Notes under the pieces: generated by a model
What the model was told of the DNA's origin: nothing
The model's input: the letters and a program-made list of their open reading frames with translations, nothing else
Databases searched by the model: none
Shown here: one piece after another, positions 41,475 through 50,461 of the stretch
Layout: each line of letters starts with the position of its first letter
How positions within the stretch are numbered: the stretch's first letter is position 1
Source: Granulicella tundricola MP5ACTX9
GTDB taxonomy: Bacteria > Acidobacteriota > Terriglobia > Terriglobales > Acidobacteriaceae
Assembly: GCF_000178975.2 (NCBI RefSeq)
Contig: NC_015064.1
Location: 2,294,001 to 2,358,000, forward strand
Direction of reading: 5' to 3'
Length of the DNA stretch: 64,000 bases
Made by a program: the position numbers and the translations under genes

Positions 41475-42644
41475 GGAAACTCTGCACAAGTTCTGCGTCC
41501 GCGGCCTGATGGATTAATCTGATGGTTAGGGGTGGATGGCGATGAAGCAGCAGACGTTTGCGTCCCAGTCGATCTTTGAGAAGTATGGGCGGAAGTCTCG
41601 GCGGGAGCTGTTTTTGGATGAGATGGAAGTGGTTGTTCCGTGGCCCGAGTTACAGGCTCTGGTCGAACCGCACTACCCGAAGGCCGGCAACGGCCGTCGT
41701 CCTGTCGGGCTTGCGATCATGCTTCGGACGTACTTTATGCAACAGTGGTTCAACTTGTCCGACCCCGGCGTCGAAGAGGCGTTTTATGAGTCCTTCACGC
41801 TGCGGCGGTTCGCTGGTGTTGACCTGGGCGTGGCTCCGGCACCGGATGAAACGACAGTGCTGCGCTTCCGCCACCTGCTCGAAAAGCATGACCTTGGCGG
41901 TGCCATGCTCGACGCGGTGAACCTGCATCTGGCGGCCAGGGGCATCCGCATCGAGACCGGCACGATCGTGGATGCGACCATTATTCATGCGCCTTCTTCG
42001 ACCAAGAACGAGAAGAAAGAGCGTGATCCGGCGATGCGTCAGACTCGTAAGGGCAAGCAGTGGTACTTCGGACTGAAGGCGCACATCGGCGTTGATGCAA
42101 AAGAAGGTCACGTGCACTCAGTGGCAACGTCGGCGGCCAACGTCTCCGACGTACACATGCTGCCGGATCTGCTACATGGGGAGGAGCGCAAGGTGTGGGG
42201 CGACGGCGGCTATCAAGGCCAGACCAAGGCCATCCGGCAGGCCGCGCCCAAGGCCCAGGACATGACCTGCAAGCGAACCAGGTTCAAGAACTATGTCGAT
42301 GAAGCGGCAAAGAAGAAGAATACGACGAAATCAAAAGTAAGAGCGAAAGTAGAACACGTCTTCCGTATCCTGAAGCGCGTCTTCGGCTTCGACAAGGTAC
42401 GCTACAGAGGCATCGCCAAGAACCATCACCGGCTATGCGCCAACTTCGCCCTCATCAACCTCTACCTCCACCGCAAGCACCTGGCGGGAACCGCCGCCTA
42501 GCGCCGGGAGACGGGCTATGAGTCTTCGACTCCGCACAAACCCCAGCCAGAACAAGCAAAGCACGGCCCAACCGCAGAAAAACTTGGCCGCCGACTCAAG
42601 TCACACACCGACATCGTCAAATCGGCCGCCTGCGCAGAGGCTCC
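41475..42644 (+). mobile_element. IS5-family insertion sequence, copy 1
   Basis: 1170 bp between matching ends GGAAACTCTGC (41475) and GCAGAGGCTCC (ending 42644), imperfect 11-bp inverted repeats. It is flanked by the 4-bp duplication TTAG at 41471-41474 and 42645-42648, fitting the Y-T-A-R target of the IS5 subgroup. The second copy (61904-63073) is the same length, opposite orientation, and encodes the same protein. Confidence 0.93.
41536..42501 (+). CDS. IS5-family transposase, copy 1
   Basis: A 321-residue DDE transposase. The N-terminal FASQSIFEKYGRKSRRELFL and RPVGLAIMLRTYFMQQWFNL are typical of the IS5 subgroup. Catalytic Asp lies in IVDATIIHAP, the second Asp in VWGDGGYQGQ, and Glu in RAKVEHVFRILKR. 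It is identical in protein sequence to the transposase at 62047-63012. The ATG at 41536 is followed by another at 41542; either may be used. It appears intact and probably active. Confidence 0.95.
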   Translation: MAMKQQTFASQSIFEKYGRKSRRELFLDEMEVVVPWPELQALVEPHYPKAGNGRRPVGLAIMLRTYFMQQWFNLSDPGVEEAFYESFTLRRFAGVDLGVAPAPDETTVLRFRHLLEKHDLGGAMLDAVNLHLAARGIRIETGTIVDATIIHAPSSTKNEKKERDPAMRQTRKGKQWYFGLKAHIGVDAKEGHVHSVATSAANVSDVHMLPDLLHGEERKVWGDGGYQGQTKAIRQAAPKAQDMTCKRTRFKNYVDEAAKKKNTTKSKVRAKVEHVFRILKRVFGFDKVRYRGIAKNHHRLCANFALINLYLHRKHLAGTAA

Positions 42645-42940
42645 TTAGAGCTAGATGTTCCCATGGGGTGGAAGAGATTACTTTAGACCGCGCAGGAATT
42701 ACCGATCTACCCAGCAACGGGGATCTTGTAAACTGCTTTGGCGGGGTGGCAGTAGTACAAGCCTGTGAAATCTATGAGACTGGTGAGGGTAACCGATCAG
42801 TCCTACTGGACGTGGAGATCCGGTCTGGCAAACACCGTATCCATGACTTGGTGCATAGATTTAACCGGCTGAGCCGAGGCGGCTTTCAGCCTAAACGCGT
42901 TACGGGCGCCATTGTTGATTTGGTGTCACGTAAGAGCTAA
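42645..42940 (+). pseudogene. Gene remnant to the right of IS5 copy 1
   Basis: The frame running out of the IS end continues as EEITLDRAGITDLPSNGDLV... to VSRKS at 42940, about 90 residues of plausible protein sequence. No good start codon with a ribosome site lies right of the IS, so its 5' part may have been displaced by the insertion. I found no matching 5' part left of 41475. Confidence 0.4.
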
Positions 42941-43014
42941 AGCTTGACACCGTAAGTTACTAAAGTTACTTTCAGGTTCTGGACGCGGTATCGAGACCCA
43001 CTGAGTCTGCCCTC

Positions 43015-43251
43015 ATGCGCGTCCTGTGGAGAGCTGTGGAAACCATTACCGGCCAGAGCTTTACGAGAGTTTCAATTCACATCGACGGAAAGAGATTCGT
43101 CGATTGCACTTTCACTCGCTGCATGTTGGGCTACAGCGGAGGAGAGGTTGAGTTTAAGGGAACTATCTTGAAGGACTGCAAATATCTCTTGTACGGGGCT
43201 GCCAGAGAGCCTGTGTTCGACCTGCAGACAAGACGCGCCGTAAACGTTTAG
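43015..43251 (+). CDS. Small pentapeptide-like protein
   Basis: Seventy-eight residues. DGKRFVDCTFTRCMLGYSGG and EFKGTILKDCKYLL have the F/L-x-x-C spacing seen in short pentapeptide-repeat-like proteins. No catalytic motif. Function unknown. No clear ribosome site. Confidence 0.45.
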   Translation: MRVLWRAVETITGQSFTRVSIHIDGKRFVDCTFTRCMLGYSGGEVEFKGTILKDCKYLLYGAAREPVFDLQTRRAVNV

Positions 43252-43458
43252 GCACTACGGGGGATTTCGTGACTCACCGGACACTACGGATTCTTAGCGG
43301 GTATCAAACTACAATTCGATCACTGCCCAATTGACGCCTGAGGACATCTCCTCGACTTTGATTTGCTGAAATCGAATGTGTCTCATTTTTGTGAACTTGG
43401 CATCTTTTTGCTCCTTCGTCCTCATCCCACGGTGATCCTTCGACCCTCAAGAGGTTTT

Positions 43459-44247
43459 ATGATCACAACGCTTTTCTCTCCCGTAAACCTATCTATTGCA
43501 GTTCTCTGCGCTATTTCCTCATTGATGAGCGGACAGTCGTCAGCCATAAACCTCACTGAAAATACCGATATTCCCAGTCGAGTCTTGAAGCCTGGGCTCT
43601 ACAAGATAAGCATCGTGGATTCCCTAGATGACAGATACATAGTCAGGGTTGAATATCCCAACAGTACAGAGCACCAGCTCTTCCTAGGAGTTGTCGGCTC
43701 TCCTCACCCCGCAGGGGTTGTAGATTGGGAGAAAGGAATCGACGGAAATCACGCTATCCGAGAAGTGTCTTTCGAGAATGGCCCAGTCGTCGAGTTTGTG
43801 TATCCGAAGGCCGATGCAGCGAAACTAGCGCAGAAGAATAAATCTCATATCGTCGCCGTAGATTACGCTAGCGCAAACATCGTTCATACCGACCGACTGA
43901 CAGCGGATCAGATACGCGTGGTTGACTTGTGGACGCTCTCCTTTACAAAGACAGGTCCAGAGGATCAAACACCAGCAATTCTAGCGCAACGATACGAACC
44001 GCCTTCAACACAGGTCACCACGCCGAACTTGGGTGTTGCACAAGTCGCGCAATTGCACTTGCCTGCCCAGCCTGCGGCTTCACCCACTCCTCCAGCGTTG
44101 AGACCAGTAAAACATCTGGCCACAATCAGAACGCTCCCACATACAGGAAGTCAGTTGCCGCTTGTATGGCTTCTCGGTGCACTTTCCATCGTTGGTGCAC
44201 TATCGTTACAGTTTTCGTCTAACAAACGCGGAAGCGCCGGTTCTTAG
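43459..44247 (+). CDS. LPHTG-anchored secreted protein, sortase substrate
   Basis: From the ATG at 43459 (AGAGG upstream) the protein has 262 residues. It starts with a signal peptide (VNLSIAVLCAISSLMSGQSSA), then a beta-rich body (LKPGLYKISIVDSLDDRYIV, VVEFVYPKADAAKLA), a Pro-rich stalk (PAQPAASPTPPALRP), and ends in a complete sorting signal: LPHTG at about residues 226-230, a hydrophobic stretch (LPLVWLLGALSIVGALSL) and a basic tail. Its stop is 1 nt before the sortase start. The sortase would cut at the T-G bond and move the protein to a surface acceptor. Confidence 0.82.
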   Translation: MITTLFSPVNLSIAVLCAISSLMSGQSSAINLTENTDIPSRVLKPGLYKISIVDSLDDRYIVRVEYPNSTEHQLFLGVVGSPHPAGVVDWEKGIDGNHAIREVSFENGPVVEFVYPKADAAKLAQKNKSHIVAVDYASANIVHTDRLTADQIRVVDLWTLSFTKTGPEDQTPAILAQRYEPPSTQVTTPNLGVAQVAQLHLPAQPAASPTPPALRPVKHLATIRTLPHTGSQLPLVWLLGALSIVGALSLQFSSNKRGSAGS

Positions 44248-44248
44248 G

Positions 44249-44851
44249 ATGCGTGAAACCGTCTCGGCTATTCGGAAGCTAGTACGCAATTGCCTTTACG
44301 GAGTTGCGACTAGCTGCCTTGTCATCTTTTTGATTGTCTACATCACCTCGATACAAGCCGATGCGGCGAGTAAGACGATCATTGCCTGCGAGCAGGAGCG
44401 TGACACAAACAAGGTAAATGTAAACCCGAACACGGGAGGATCGACAGAAGGTTCGATCCTTGGACGTATCGAGATCCCACAGCTCAAATTGTCAGTCGCT
44501 CTGATGGATAACTATGAAGCCGCCGATTTGCTGAAAGGTGTTGGACACATACCCGGAACCGCAATGCCTGGAGGCTTAGGTACTGTCGGAATCGCCGGAC
44601 ATCGAGACACATATTTCCGTTCGCTCCGAGGCATCAAGGTGGGGATGGGAATAGAACTTAGCGACGCCACTGGCACTTATCACTACTCGGTTGATTCAAC
44701 CGAGATCGTGAAACCGAGCCAGATTGAAGTCCTAGATGTACGCCAGCGTCCTGAGCTGACTCTCATCACCTGCTACCCATTCAACTTTATAGGTGAGGCG
44801 CCTCTGAGATTCATCATTCACGCGCATCTGTTATCCGTCATTCCTTCCTAA
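44249..44851 (+). CDS. Sortase (class D-like)
   Basis: A 200-residue transpeptidase with an N-terminal membrane helix (GVATSCLVIFLIVYITSI), then LGRIEIPQLKL, and the catalytic residues H118 in GIAGHRDTYF, C175 in TLITCYPF and R187 in APLRFIIHA. The TLITCYPF context fits class D sortases. The gene is coupled to the LPHTG protein immediately upstream, making a dedicated enzyme/substrate pair. Sortases are unusual in Gram-negative bacteria but known in some, including Acidobacteriota. Confidence 0.88.
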   Translation: MRETVSAIRKLVRNCLYGVATSCLVIFLIVYITSIQADAASKTIIACEQERDTNKVNVNPNTGGSTEGSILGRIEIPQLKLSVALMDNYEAADLLKGVGHIPGTAMPGGLGTVGIAGHRDTYFRSLRGIKVGMGIELSDATGTYHYSVDSTEIVKPSQIEVLDVRQRPELTLITCYPFNFIGEAPLRFIIHAHLLSVIPS

Positions 44852-45710
44852 TCCTGCAACGCGGCTAACGCGAAAGGCGACCAAGAGTAGGCGCCTAAGC
44901 CTGTTGTTTGACCGCGTTACGATTTAACCTTGATGACCTATCCAGCGGAACTCTAGCTGGATAGGGGCACTCATCCAGGGTTCGTGACTGGAGCCATTGG
45001 CTCAGCAGAAGCGGTCTGCTAAGTGAGATGTACAACTCCCCTCCTGCTGGTGGCGGAGATGGTGGACGGGTTGCTGCCCAAACTGTGCCCTTAGGCATCC
45101 GATGTACAAACCTTCTGGCCTGATACTAGATACGTGTCTTCGGATCCGCTCACGCAGGTAACGGACGCTCAGTTTCTTCAGCTTTACGGGACTTTACTGA
45201 CGCCTCCCGGCCCGGCATCAAGACCCCACCTCTCGCAAATCTCGCTTTTCATTGCAAACGGCTGCTGCGTCGAAGAGTGTCTCAGCCTTGTGGGCAGCCC
45301 TCACTCCTTCAGTGAAGGTTTAAAACCTGGCCCGTGACATCCCGACATCGAAGACCCCTTCAAATCTCTTGGCGGTTCAGGCTCGGACTTGGGTGGGAGC
45401 CAAGGCCGGCGTCCCCAATTTGATTCCGTCTCTGGCGGCCGCCTTCAAGAATGAGAGCTTAGCAACAATAGACCGCGCCGATTTTTCAAACGTAGCGTTT
45501 AGGAAAGCAGGGCGGTGTTCGCGTTTGCCCAATACCCCGAGCGCCTCCGCGATGCCGTGAGGTTGCGCAATCTGGAATTAGATAGTCACTGGTAACCCCT
45601 CGGTAGCCGTTCGGGTGTCGGGTAGCCGTCGATTCCCTCTTCGTAGCCGGTGAAAATGGACGAAACTGCTACCTTGGCTCGTTCATGCGGTTGCTGGTGG
45701 GGCAGCTAGC
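44852..45710. other. 859-nt stretch with no firmly supported gene
   Basis: A GTG-started frame at 45134-45337 (67 residues, with VTDAQFLQLYGTL and FIANGCCVEECLSLVG) could be a gene or remnant but has no ribosome site or family match. A frame at 45369-45560 is no better. An inverted repeat-like GGAGCC/CTAGCTGGATAGG region around 44940-44970 was seen but not a clear terminator. Confidence 0.4.
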
Positions 45711-45872
45711 TTACCTCGCTGCGCCGCCCGCCCCCAGTTCGTGTACCAACGTTCCTATCGGGTGAGTGAGAACGTCTGAGGCAATGGTTCCGACTGGCAC
45801 ACCGCGCTTGTAAAGTAAGTAGGCGGCAGCAGTTCCTGACAGAACGGTAGTCCAGAAAAGTAGCTTTTTCAT
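45711..45872 (-). CDS. 53-residue membrane protein
   Basis: Encodes MKKLLFWTTVLSGTAAAYLL, then YKRGVPVGTIASDVLTHPIG and a short Gly/Ala-rich end. GAGGAG lies 8 nt before the ATG, a strong ribosome site. The N-terminal helix could be a membrane anchor or signal. Function unknown. Confidence 0.6.
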   Translation of the reverse strand: MKKLLFWTTVLSGTAAAYLLYKRGVPVGTIASDVLTHPIGTLVHELGAGGAAR

Positions 45873-46007
45873 GATCAGAGTCTCCTCGTTGATGTGAATT
45901 GGCTGGTTTGATGCACGATAACGTGGCTTGGTGAATCAGCATAATGGATGCTGTAGTTCCTTTAGGCCAATCACTCTCCCCGATTGAATTTAGGATTTGA
46001 GACAACT

Positions 46008-46340
46008 ATGGACGAGCAACTCAAAAGCTATACGAAGACTTTAGGCGAGCGCATAAAGGCCGCTCGAAAGCAGCGCGGCATATCAAACAAGAAGTTGATA
46101 ATCGACTACGGCATCCATGACAGCCAGTGGCGCAGATACGAACGGGGCGGTGGGATTAGCTTTGCAAGTTTGCTGAGAATCGCTTCGGTCCTCGATATGA
46201 CGCCGTCAGACCTCCTGCAAGGCATTCCTCTCCCCGATTGGAAAGAACCCACAGTCCTACGGGAAACGAAGGAGGTGCCCCGTTCGCCACGTCCCTCGGA
46301 ACTAGCTAAACGGCAGCTGCAGGTGGATAGAGAGACCTAG
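46008..46340 (+). CDS. XRE-family helix-turn-helix regulator
   Basis: A 110-residue protein from the ATG at 46008. TLGERIKAARKQRGISNKKL and WRRYERGGGISFASLLRIAS followed by SDLLQG show the Cro/C1-type HTH in residues ~8-65, with a basic C-terminal tail. Ligand and targets are unknown. It is a single gene flanked by unrelated small genes. Confidence 0.82.
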   Translation: MDEQLKSYTKTLGERIKAARKQRGISNKKLIIDYGIHDSQWRRYERGGGISFASLLRIASVLDMTPSDLLQGIPLPDWKEPTVLRETKEVPRSPRPSELAKRQLQVDRET

Positions 46341-46515
46341 CCCAGGTCATCTGGATACCCCCGCCTCTGCTCCGAGGTTGCGCTCTCCAGCACCCGTAGC
46401 CGTGAGGGTGGGGTCAGTATCCTTGGGGGTGGGGGGGAGTGCTTTGCGCCGAATGTTCTTTCCGAAAACGCCGTTTTCAAGGCAGACCGGGAATGAAGTC
46501 CGCTAGACTCTTTCC

Positions 46516-47048
46516 ATGAACCGCTCAGACTTACTGGGGAACATCAAGGATTACAACGGAAAGGACAACTGGTCCGTAGATTCGGTTCAGAGGCGGTATC
46601 GCGAATATTGTGCGACTCTTCATATCGAACAATGCAGTTCGCTCGATCCCTTCAGAGCGCAACAGGGCGAAGTTCACTGGATTTACCCGATCATGTCTGA
46701 GGTTATTCGAGGGATCGAAGCCGGGATGTGGCCTGCATACAGTTGGGAGTCGATTTTGTTGAAGAAGATGCGCTCTTCCCATTCGGCCCGAAACTCAAAT
46801 CCAATACAGCCCGAGCGTTGCGCCGATGCCCTCGGGATGAAACGCAGAAGTCTCGCTTGCGGGCACGTATCTCGACCATGTTGGCGTTGGGCAAAATCCC
46901 TCGCGAAATGCGCGAATATGCCAAGCTACTGCGGACGATTGGAGTAGGCGAACACTGGCCGCGCCTTGAGCGCGACATCCCCCGGGACAATCCCTACGCT
47001 ATGCGGTTCTACAGGAGCCTCCGCGCTGCGGAAGGATTGCCGGCCTAG
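46516..47048 (+). pseudogene. Frameshifted gene of unknown function
   Basis: Two overlapping + frames fit one gene. The first starts MNRSDLLGNIKDYNGKDNWS and runs to VIRGIEAG near 46725. The natural continuation VACIQLGVDFVEEDALFPFG then LRARISTMLALGKIPREMRE lies in the other frame to 47048. One missing G in the GGG at 46723-46725 explains the break. The repaired protein would be about 177 residues. No family recognised. Confidence 0.55.
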
Positions 47049-47090
47049 CTGGGAGCAGTGACTAAGCCGTAACGTCCCGCAAAGTCGGTC

Positions 47091-48316
47091 GGTCTCAACC
47101 GGTCGATGCAACACCATCTGATAGAAATGATTTCTCTTCGAGGTGGTGTGAATGAGAGAAGGAAGACGGTTTGGGCTTTCTGCTGAGCATAAGGCTGACA
47201 TCTGGAGGCGTTGGAAGTTGGGCGAGTCTCTCAAAGAGATTGGTCGAGCCTTCAACAAGGATCATGGTTCGATTCAGTTCATGCTCTCGAAGCACGGTGG
47301 GATCGCACCTGCAGTTCGTGAGCGGTCGCAGCGAGCGCTCACGCTGGTCGAACGAGAAGAGATCTCGCGAGGTCTTGCCTCCGGTTCGTCGATCCGCGAG
47401 ATAGCTAAGGGTCTGGAACGTCCAGCATCTACGGTGAGCCGGGAGGTAGTCCGGAACGGTGGCCGCTCAGTCTATAGAGCGAGTGAGGCTGATCAGCGGG
47501 CCTGGAGATCGGCACTGCGGCCTAAGGCCTGTCGACTTGCCAGGCACAGGAAGCTGCGCTTGGTCGTGGCCGGTAAACTGATCCGAGACTGGTCGCCGGA
47601 GCAAATCTCCGGCTGGTTGAAGAGACGATATCCCAACAACGAGAGCATGCGCGTGTCCCACGAGACGATCTATCGAAGCTTATTCATCCAGGCTCGCGGA
47701 GTGCTGAAAAAGGAGCTGGTGCAGCACCTGCGGTCCAAGCGGCAGATCCGACGATCGGTGCATGCTAAGGCTGCTGGACAGTCCCGCGGTCAGATCGTCG
47801 ATGCCATCTCCATCAGCGAACGACCCGCAGAGATTAACGACCGCGCCATCCCTGGTCATTGGGAGGGAGACCTGCTCAGCGGGTCCGGCAACAGTCACAT
47901 CGCAACCCTCGTAGAACGGCATTCCCGCTTCACCATCCTAGTGAAAGTGCCAAGCAAAGACACAGCGACTGTCGTCGCCGCGCTAAGTCGGCAGGTTCGT
48001 AAACTGCCCGCATCTTTGAGGCGTTCGCTGACTTGGGACCGCGGCCTTGAGATGGCAAAACACAAAAGCTTCACGGTGGCCACGAAGGTGGACGTCTACT
48101 TCTGTGATCCGCAAAGCCCATGGCAGCGCGGTACCAACGAGAACACCAACGGGCTTCTGCGACAGTATTTTCCCAGAAAGACTGACCTATCCGGCTACTC
48201 TCAGGCAGACCTCAACAAGGTAGCTCTGCGCCTCAATCAACGCCCAAGGAAAACTTTGGACTTCGACACTCCGGCTAGTAAACTCCAAGCCAGTGTTGCA
48301 TCGACCGGTTGAGACC
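47091..48316 (+). mobile_element. IS30-family insertion sequence
   Basis: Bounded by 24-bp perfect inverted repeats: the left end begins GGTCTCAACCGGTCGATGCA at 47091 and the right end finishes with its reverse complement at 48316. The transposase stop codon lies inside the right repeat. I could not define a target duplication with confidence. Confidence 0.9.
47152..48312 (+). CDS. IS30-family transposase
   Basis: A 386-residue DDE transposase. The N-terminal HTH region contains LVEREEISRGLASGSSIREIA and a VSREV helix, typical of IS30. Catalytic residues are Asp in GHWEGDLLSG, Asp in LTWDRGLEMA and Glu in TNENTNGLLRQYFP. The C-terminus has LRLNQRPRKTLDF, also diagnostic. No frameshift was seen, so it is probably functional. 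Confidence 0.95.
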   Translation: MREGRRFGLSAEHKADIWRRWKLGESLKEIGRAFNKDHGSIQFMLSKHGGIAPAVRERSQRALTLVEREEISRGLASGSSIREIAKGLERPASTVSREVVRNGGRSVYRASEADQRAWRSALRPKACRLARHRKLRLVVAGKLIRDWSPEQISGWLKRRYPNNESMRVSHETIYRSLFIQARGVLKKELVQHLRSKRQIRRSVHAKAAGQSRGQIVDAISISERPAEINDRAIPGHWEGDLLSGSGNSHIATLVERHSRFTILVKVPSKDTATVVAALSRQVRKLPASLRRSLTWDRGLEMAKHKSFTVATKVDVYFCDPQSPWQRGTNENTNGLLRQYFPRKTDLSGYSQADLNKVALRLNQRPRKTLDFDTPASKLQASVASTG

Positions 48317-48399
48317 GCCATTGTTTTCGGCAATCACGCCGTTTTGGGCCGCTCGCACATTTAGAGTTGCCGACAACGTCGTTTTGCGGGAGGTCCGGT

Positions 48400-48858
48400 C
48401 TAGACCCCCTGCAAAAGGCGATAAGAGACCTGAATGGATGTGAGGATCTGGATAAGCAAGACTCCCATTCCCACCAGTGCGATGCGTCTTTGCTGTTGAG
48501 AGAAGATCCCCCGTGTAAAGACAATCACTTCATAGGCTGAGCCGAGGACTAACAGCACAAACCACTCTGCAAGCACTCCGGCGAAAGGGTCGATCCCAAT
48601 GTCAAGTGAAGGCCCCACCATCTTTAGTCGAAGCATCCACACGACGTAGGAGAGCCAGAAAGCTAGATTGCAATAGCCGATAAGAATCAATGCTCTTTTC
48701 GGTTGATTCAACCCACCTCGCAACGAGGCGAAGACGATGAGTAGCACCCCAACGAGGAGAGAAGTATCGGCGAGAAGATGCAATCGTGATGGATACAAGC
48801 CTGGAACGCTTCCAAGGATCAACCCTGCGATGAGAACTCTTGCGGAGCTTTTAGGCAC
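48400..48858 (-). CDS. Integral membrane protein, unknown
   Basis: About 152 residues from the GTG at 48858. Four or five hydrophobic helices (VLIAGLILGSVPGL, LLVGVLLIVFASL, ALILIGYCNLAFWLSYVVW, FAGVLAEWFVLLVLGSA, IALVGMGVLLIQILTS). No family recognised. A longer frame to 48906 uses a TTG. Single gene to the right of the IS30 element. Confidence 0.6.
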   Translation of the reverse strand: MPKSSARVLIAGLILGSVPGLYPSRLHLLADTSLLVGVLLIVFASLRGGLNQPKRALILIGYCNLAFWLSYVVWMLRLKMVGPSLDIGIDPFAGVLAEWFVLLVLGSAYEVIVFTRGIFSQQQRRIALVGMGVLLIQILTSIQVSYRLLQGV

Positions 48859-49026
48859 CCCACGATCATAACGACTCGGAACTGCTCGGATTGATAAAGT
48901 GTGCAAACGTTCGAGTCACCCTGAAAGTCGGGTTTTCGGCAACAACGAGATTTTCACTGAGCGGCAGCCCCGTCCTGTGCAGAACTTCCACACCATCTTC
49001 TCCTTTTCTTCGCGTAGACTCTTTTC

Positions 49027-49398
49027 ATGGGTGGGGAGAGAGCATCGACCACGCGGCAGCGGGAAGCAGGCAAGATTTGTTGTAACTGCAAGGTGCCTCT
49101 GCCACCCCCACCCGCCAGAGAACGTTATTGCAGTCGTTGCGGACCCAAGCGACGCATCTACATGCACTTCATGTCAACGGCCAAGGGCTGGCATTGCCAA
49201 TTCCTAGAGGAGGACCTCAAGACCCCACTCCGGCGACGGCTCACCTTTCAAGACCCGAGCAAGATTGAAGAGATGGCCGAGAAGGGTGGCGCTGTACGCA
49301 CCTCCGAGGGAACACAAATCATGGAGTATGCGCTGAAGCAAGGGCGGGGGTCGGTGTGGCTGAACCTGACGGAGGAGCAGTACAGAAAGCTGAAGTGA
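49027..49398 (+). CDS. Small zinc-ribbon-like protein
   Basis: A 123-residue protein. Residues 18-39 contain [20 protein letters not shown] and then C-G, a four-Cys zinc-ribbon pattern. The rest has [20 protein letters not shown] and [13 protein letters not shown], not recognised. It precedes a cold-shock gene by about 75 nt. Confidence 0.55.
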   Translation: MGGERASTTRQREAGKICCNCKVPLPPPPARERYCSRCGPKRRIYMHFMSTAKGWHCQFLEEDLKTPLRRRLTFQDPSKIEEMAEKGGAVRTSEGTQIMEYALKQGRGSVWLNLTEEQYRKLK

Positions 49399-49472
49399 TG
49401 CGCCGTTGCATTGGGGCCATGACGCATCCAAACATTCATACCGATTTCAAAAGACAAAGGACGGCTCAACCA

Positions 49473-49742
49473 ATGGCACGACAGACTGGCAAGGTAGCTT
49501 GGTTCAATAACGGAAAAGGATTTGGGTTTATAACCCCTGAGACTGGCCCAGACGTATTCGTTCACTACAGTGCGATCATGCTCGATGGCTTCAAGACCCT
49601 TGACGAGGGTGACACAGTTGATTTCGAGATCGAAACCGGAAGCACTGGCCGTCCCGAGGCGAGAAAAGTAGTGCGCTTGAATCACGGTGTCCTTAGCGTG
49701 CAGGCTAAGGCCGAAAGACTTGAGGCCGGAACGAGCGACTAA
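49473..49742 (+). CDS. Cold-shock domain protein, copy 1
   Basis: Eighty-nine residues from the ATG at 49473. [19 protein letters not shown] contains the RNP1 motif GFGFI, and VFVHYSAI is RNP2. The OB-fold domain covers the first ~66 residues, and a 20-residue Ala/Glu tail is extra. It likely binds single-stranded RNA or DNA. It differs clearly from the protein at 50830-51045. Confidence 0.9.
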   Translation: MARQTGKVAWFNNGKGFGFITPETGPDVFVHYSAIMLDGFKTLDEGDTVDFEIETGSTGRPEARKVVRLNHGVLSVQAKAERLEAGTSD

Positions 49743-49773
49743 CCTTTTTAGTCTCATTCACATCCGACTGCGG

Positions 49774-50088
49774 ATGGCGATCAAAGGACCCACCAAGGAT
49801 CACGCAGAAATAACAAGATGGGCGAAGACCCATGGGATGGTGCCCGCAAACATTGAACCTAATAGGATCGACGCGGAGCCTGCGTGCATGTGCCTTCTAC
49901 ACAAAATGACCGTGGAAGAGACAGCGTTCGCAAAGGAGATGACTTGGGATGAGTTCTTCGCACGTTTCGACGTCCTTGGCCTTGCCATTGTGTATGACGA
50001 CTCGACGGTTTTCAATGAGATTCTTCAGATCGACGACGCCAATCCAAGTACCCCGCCAGCGTACCGCTGGGTGACTTCCCATCATTAG
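49774..50088 (+). CDS. 104-residue protein of unknown function
   Basis: Starts at the ATG at 49774 (MAIKGPTKDHAEITRWAKTH) with a Cys-x-Cys (ACMCLLHK) and acidic helices (EMTWDEFFARFDVLGLAIVY). Not recognised. It lies 31 nt after the cold-shock gene and 48 nt before the next, so a shared transcript is possible. Confidence 0.55.
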   Translation: MAIKGPTKDHAEITRWAKTHGMVPANIEPNRIDAEPACMCLLHKMTVEETAFAKEMTWDEFFARFDVLGLAIVYDDSTVFNEILQIDDANPSTPPAYRWVTSHH

Positions 50089-50136
50089 GCTCAGCTTCGG
50101 ATGGTTTACCCGGTCAAACACATGAGGTCAAGATCT

Positions 50137-50430
50137 ATGGATGAGCGGACTATCATCACAGCGGAAGCCGAGGCTCAGGACAGCGAGCGAACCGAGACGC
50201 AGCAGCGAGATCTACAGTTCCTGACTCAATGGAAGAGCATTGAGGAATATCCAGCTTGCCCGGTCGGTATCGGAATCCTCCGTCAGATGGCAGAGGTAAG
50301 CCCAGGTGCGTACGAGTTGGCTGTGGCGAGGGGTTTTGACCGTCCCGACCATCCCCTACTTCAGCGGAACCCTCTGTGGAGGGCGTTCGTAGAACACCGC
50401 AACACGTGTGGGGAATGTAACGAGGTATAG
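50137..50430 (+). CDS. 97-residue C-x-x-C-N-E-V protein, copy 2
   Basis: Same length as the protein at 30523-30816 and clearly paralogous: MDERTII, QWKSIEEYPACPVGIGIL, RPDHPLLQRNPLWRAFVEH and CGECNEV. The N-terminal ~25 residues diverge most. The internal Cys and the C-terminal C-x-x-C are kept, so a metal or redox site is possible. A hairpin follows 11 nt after the stop. Confidence 0.7.
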   Translation: MDERTIITAEAEAQDSERTETQQRDLQFLTQWKSIEEYPACPVGIGILRQMAEVSPGAYELAVARGFDRPDHPLLQRNPLWRAFVEHRNTCGECNEV

Positions 50431-50441
50431 GTACAAAAATC

Positions 50442-50461
50442 GGCCCCGCTTTCACGGGGCC
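50442..50461. terminator. GC-rich hairpin terminator
   Basis: GGCCCCG and CGGGGCC pair across CTTTCA just after the 97-residue gene. The A-run is on the left (AAAAAT), so it would give a U-tract only on the minus strand. Confidence 0.55.

Noticed and set aside
41650..42117. 155-residue antisense frame within IS5 (also at 62431-62898)
   Set aside because: Fully antisense to the conserved transposase, without a ribosome site, and identical in both copies only because the DNA is.
45134..45560. Two short + strand frames (67 and 63 residues)
   Set aside because: GTG start and weak composition. No ribosome site, no family. Mentioned only within the intergenic entry.
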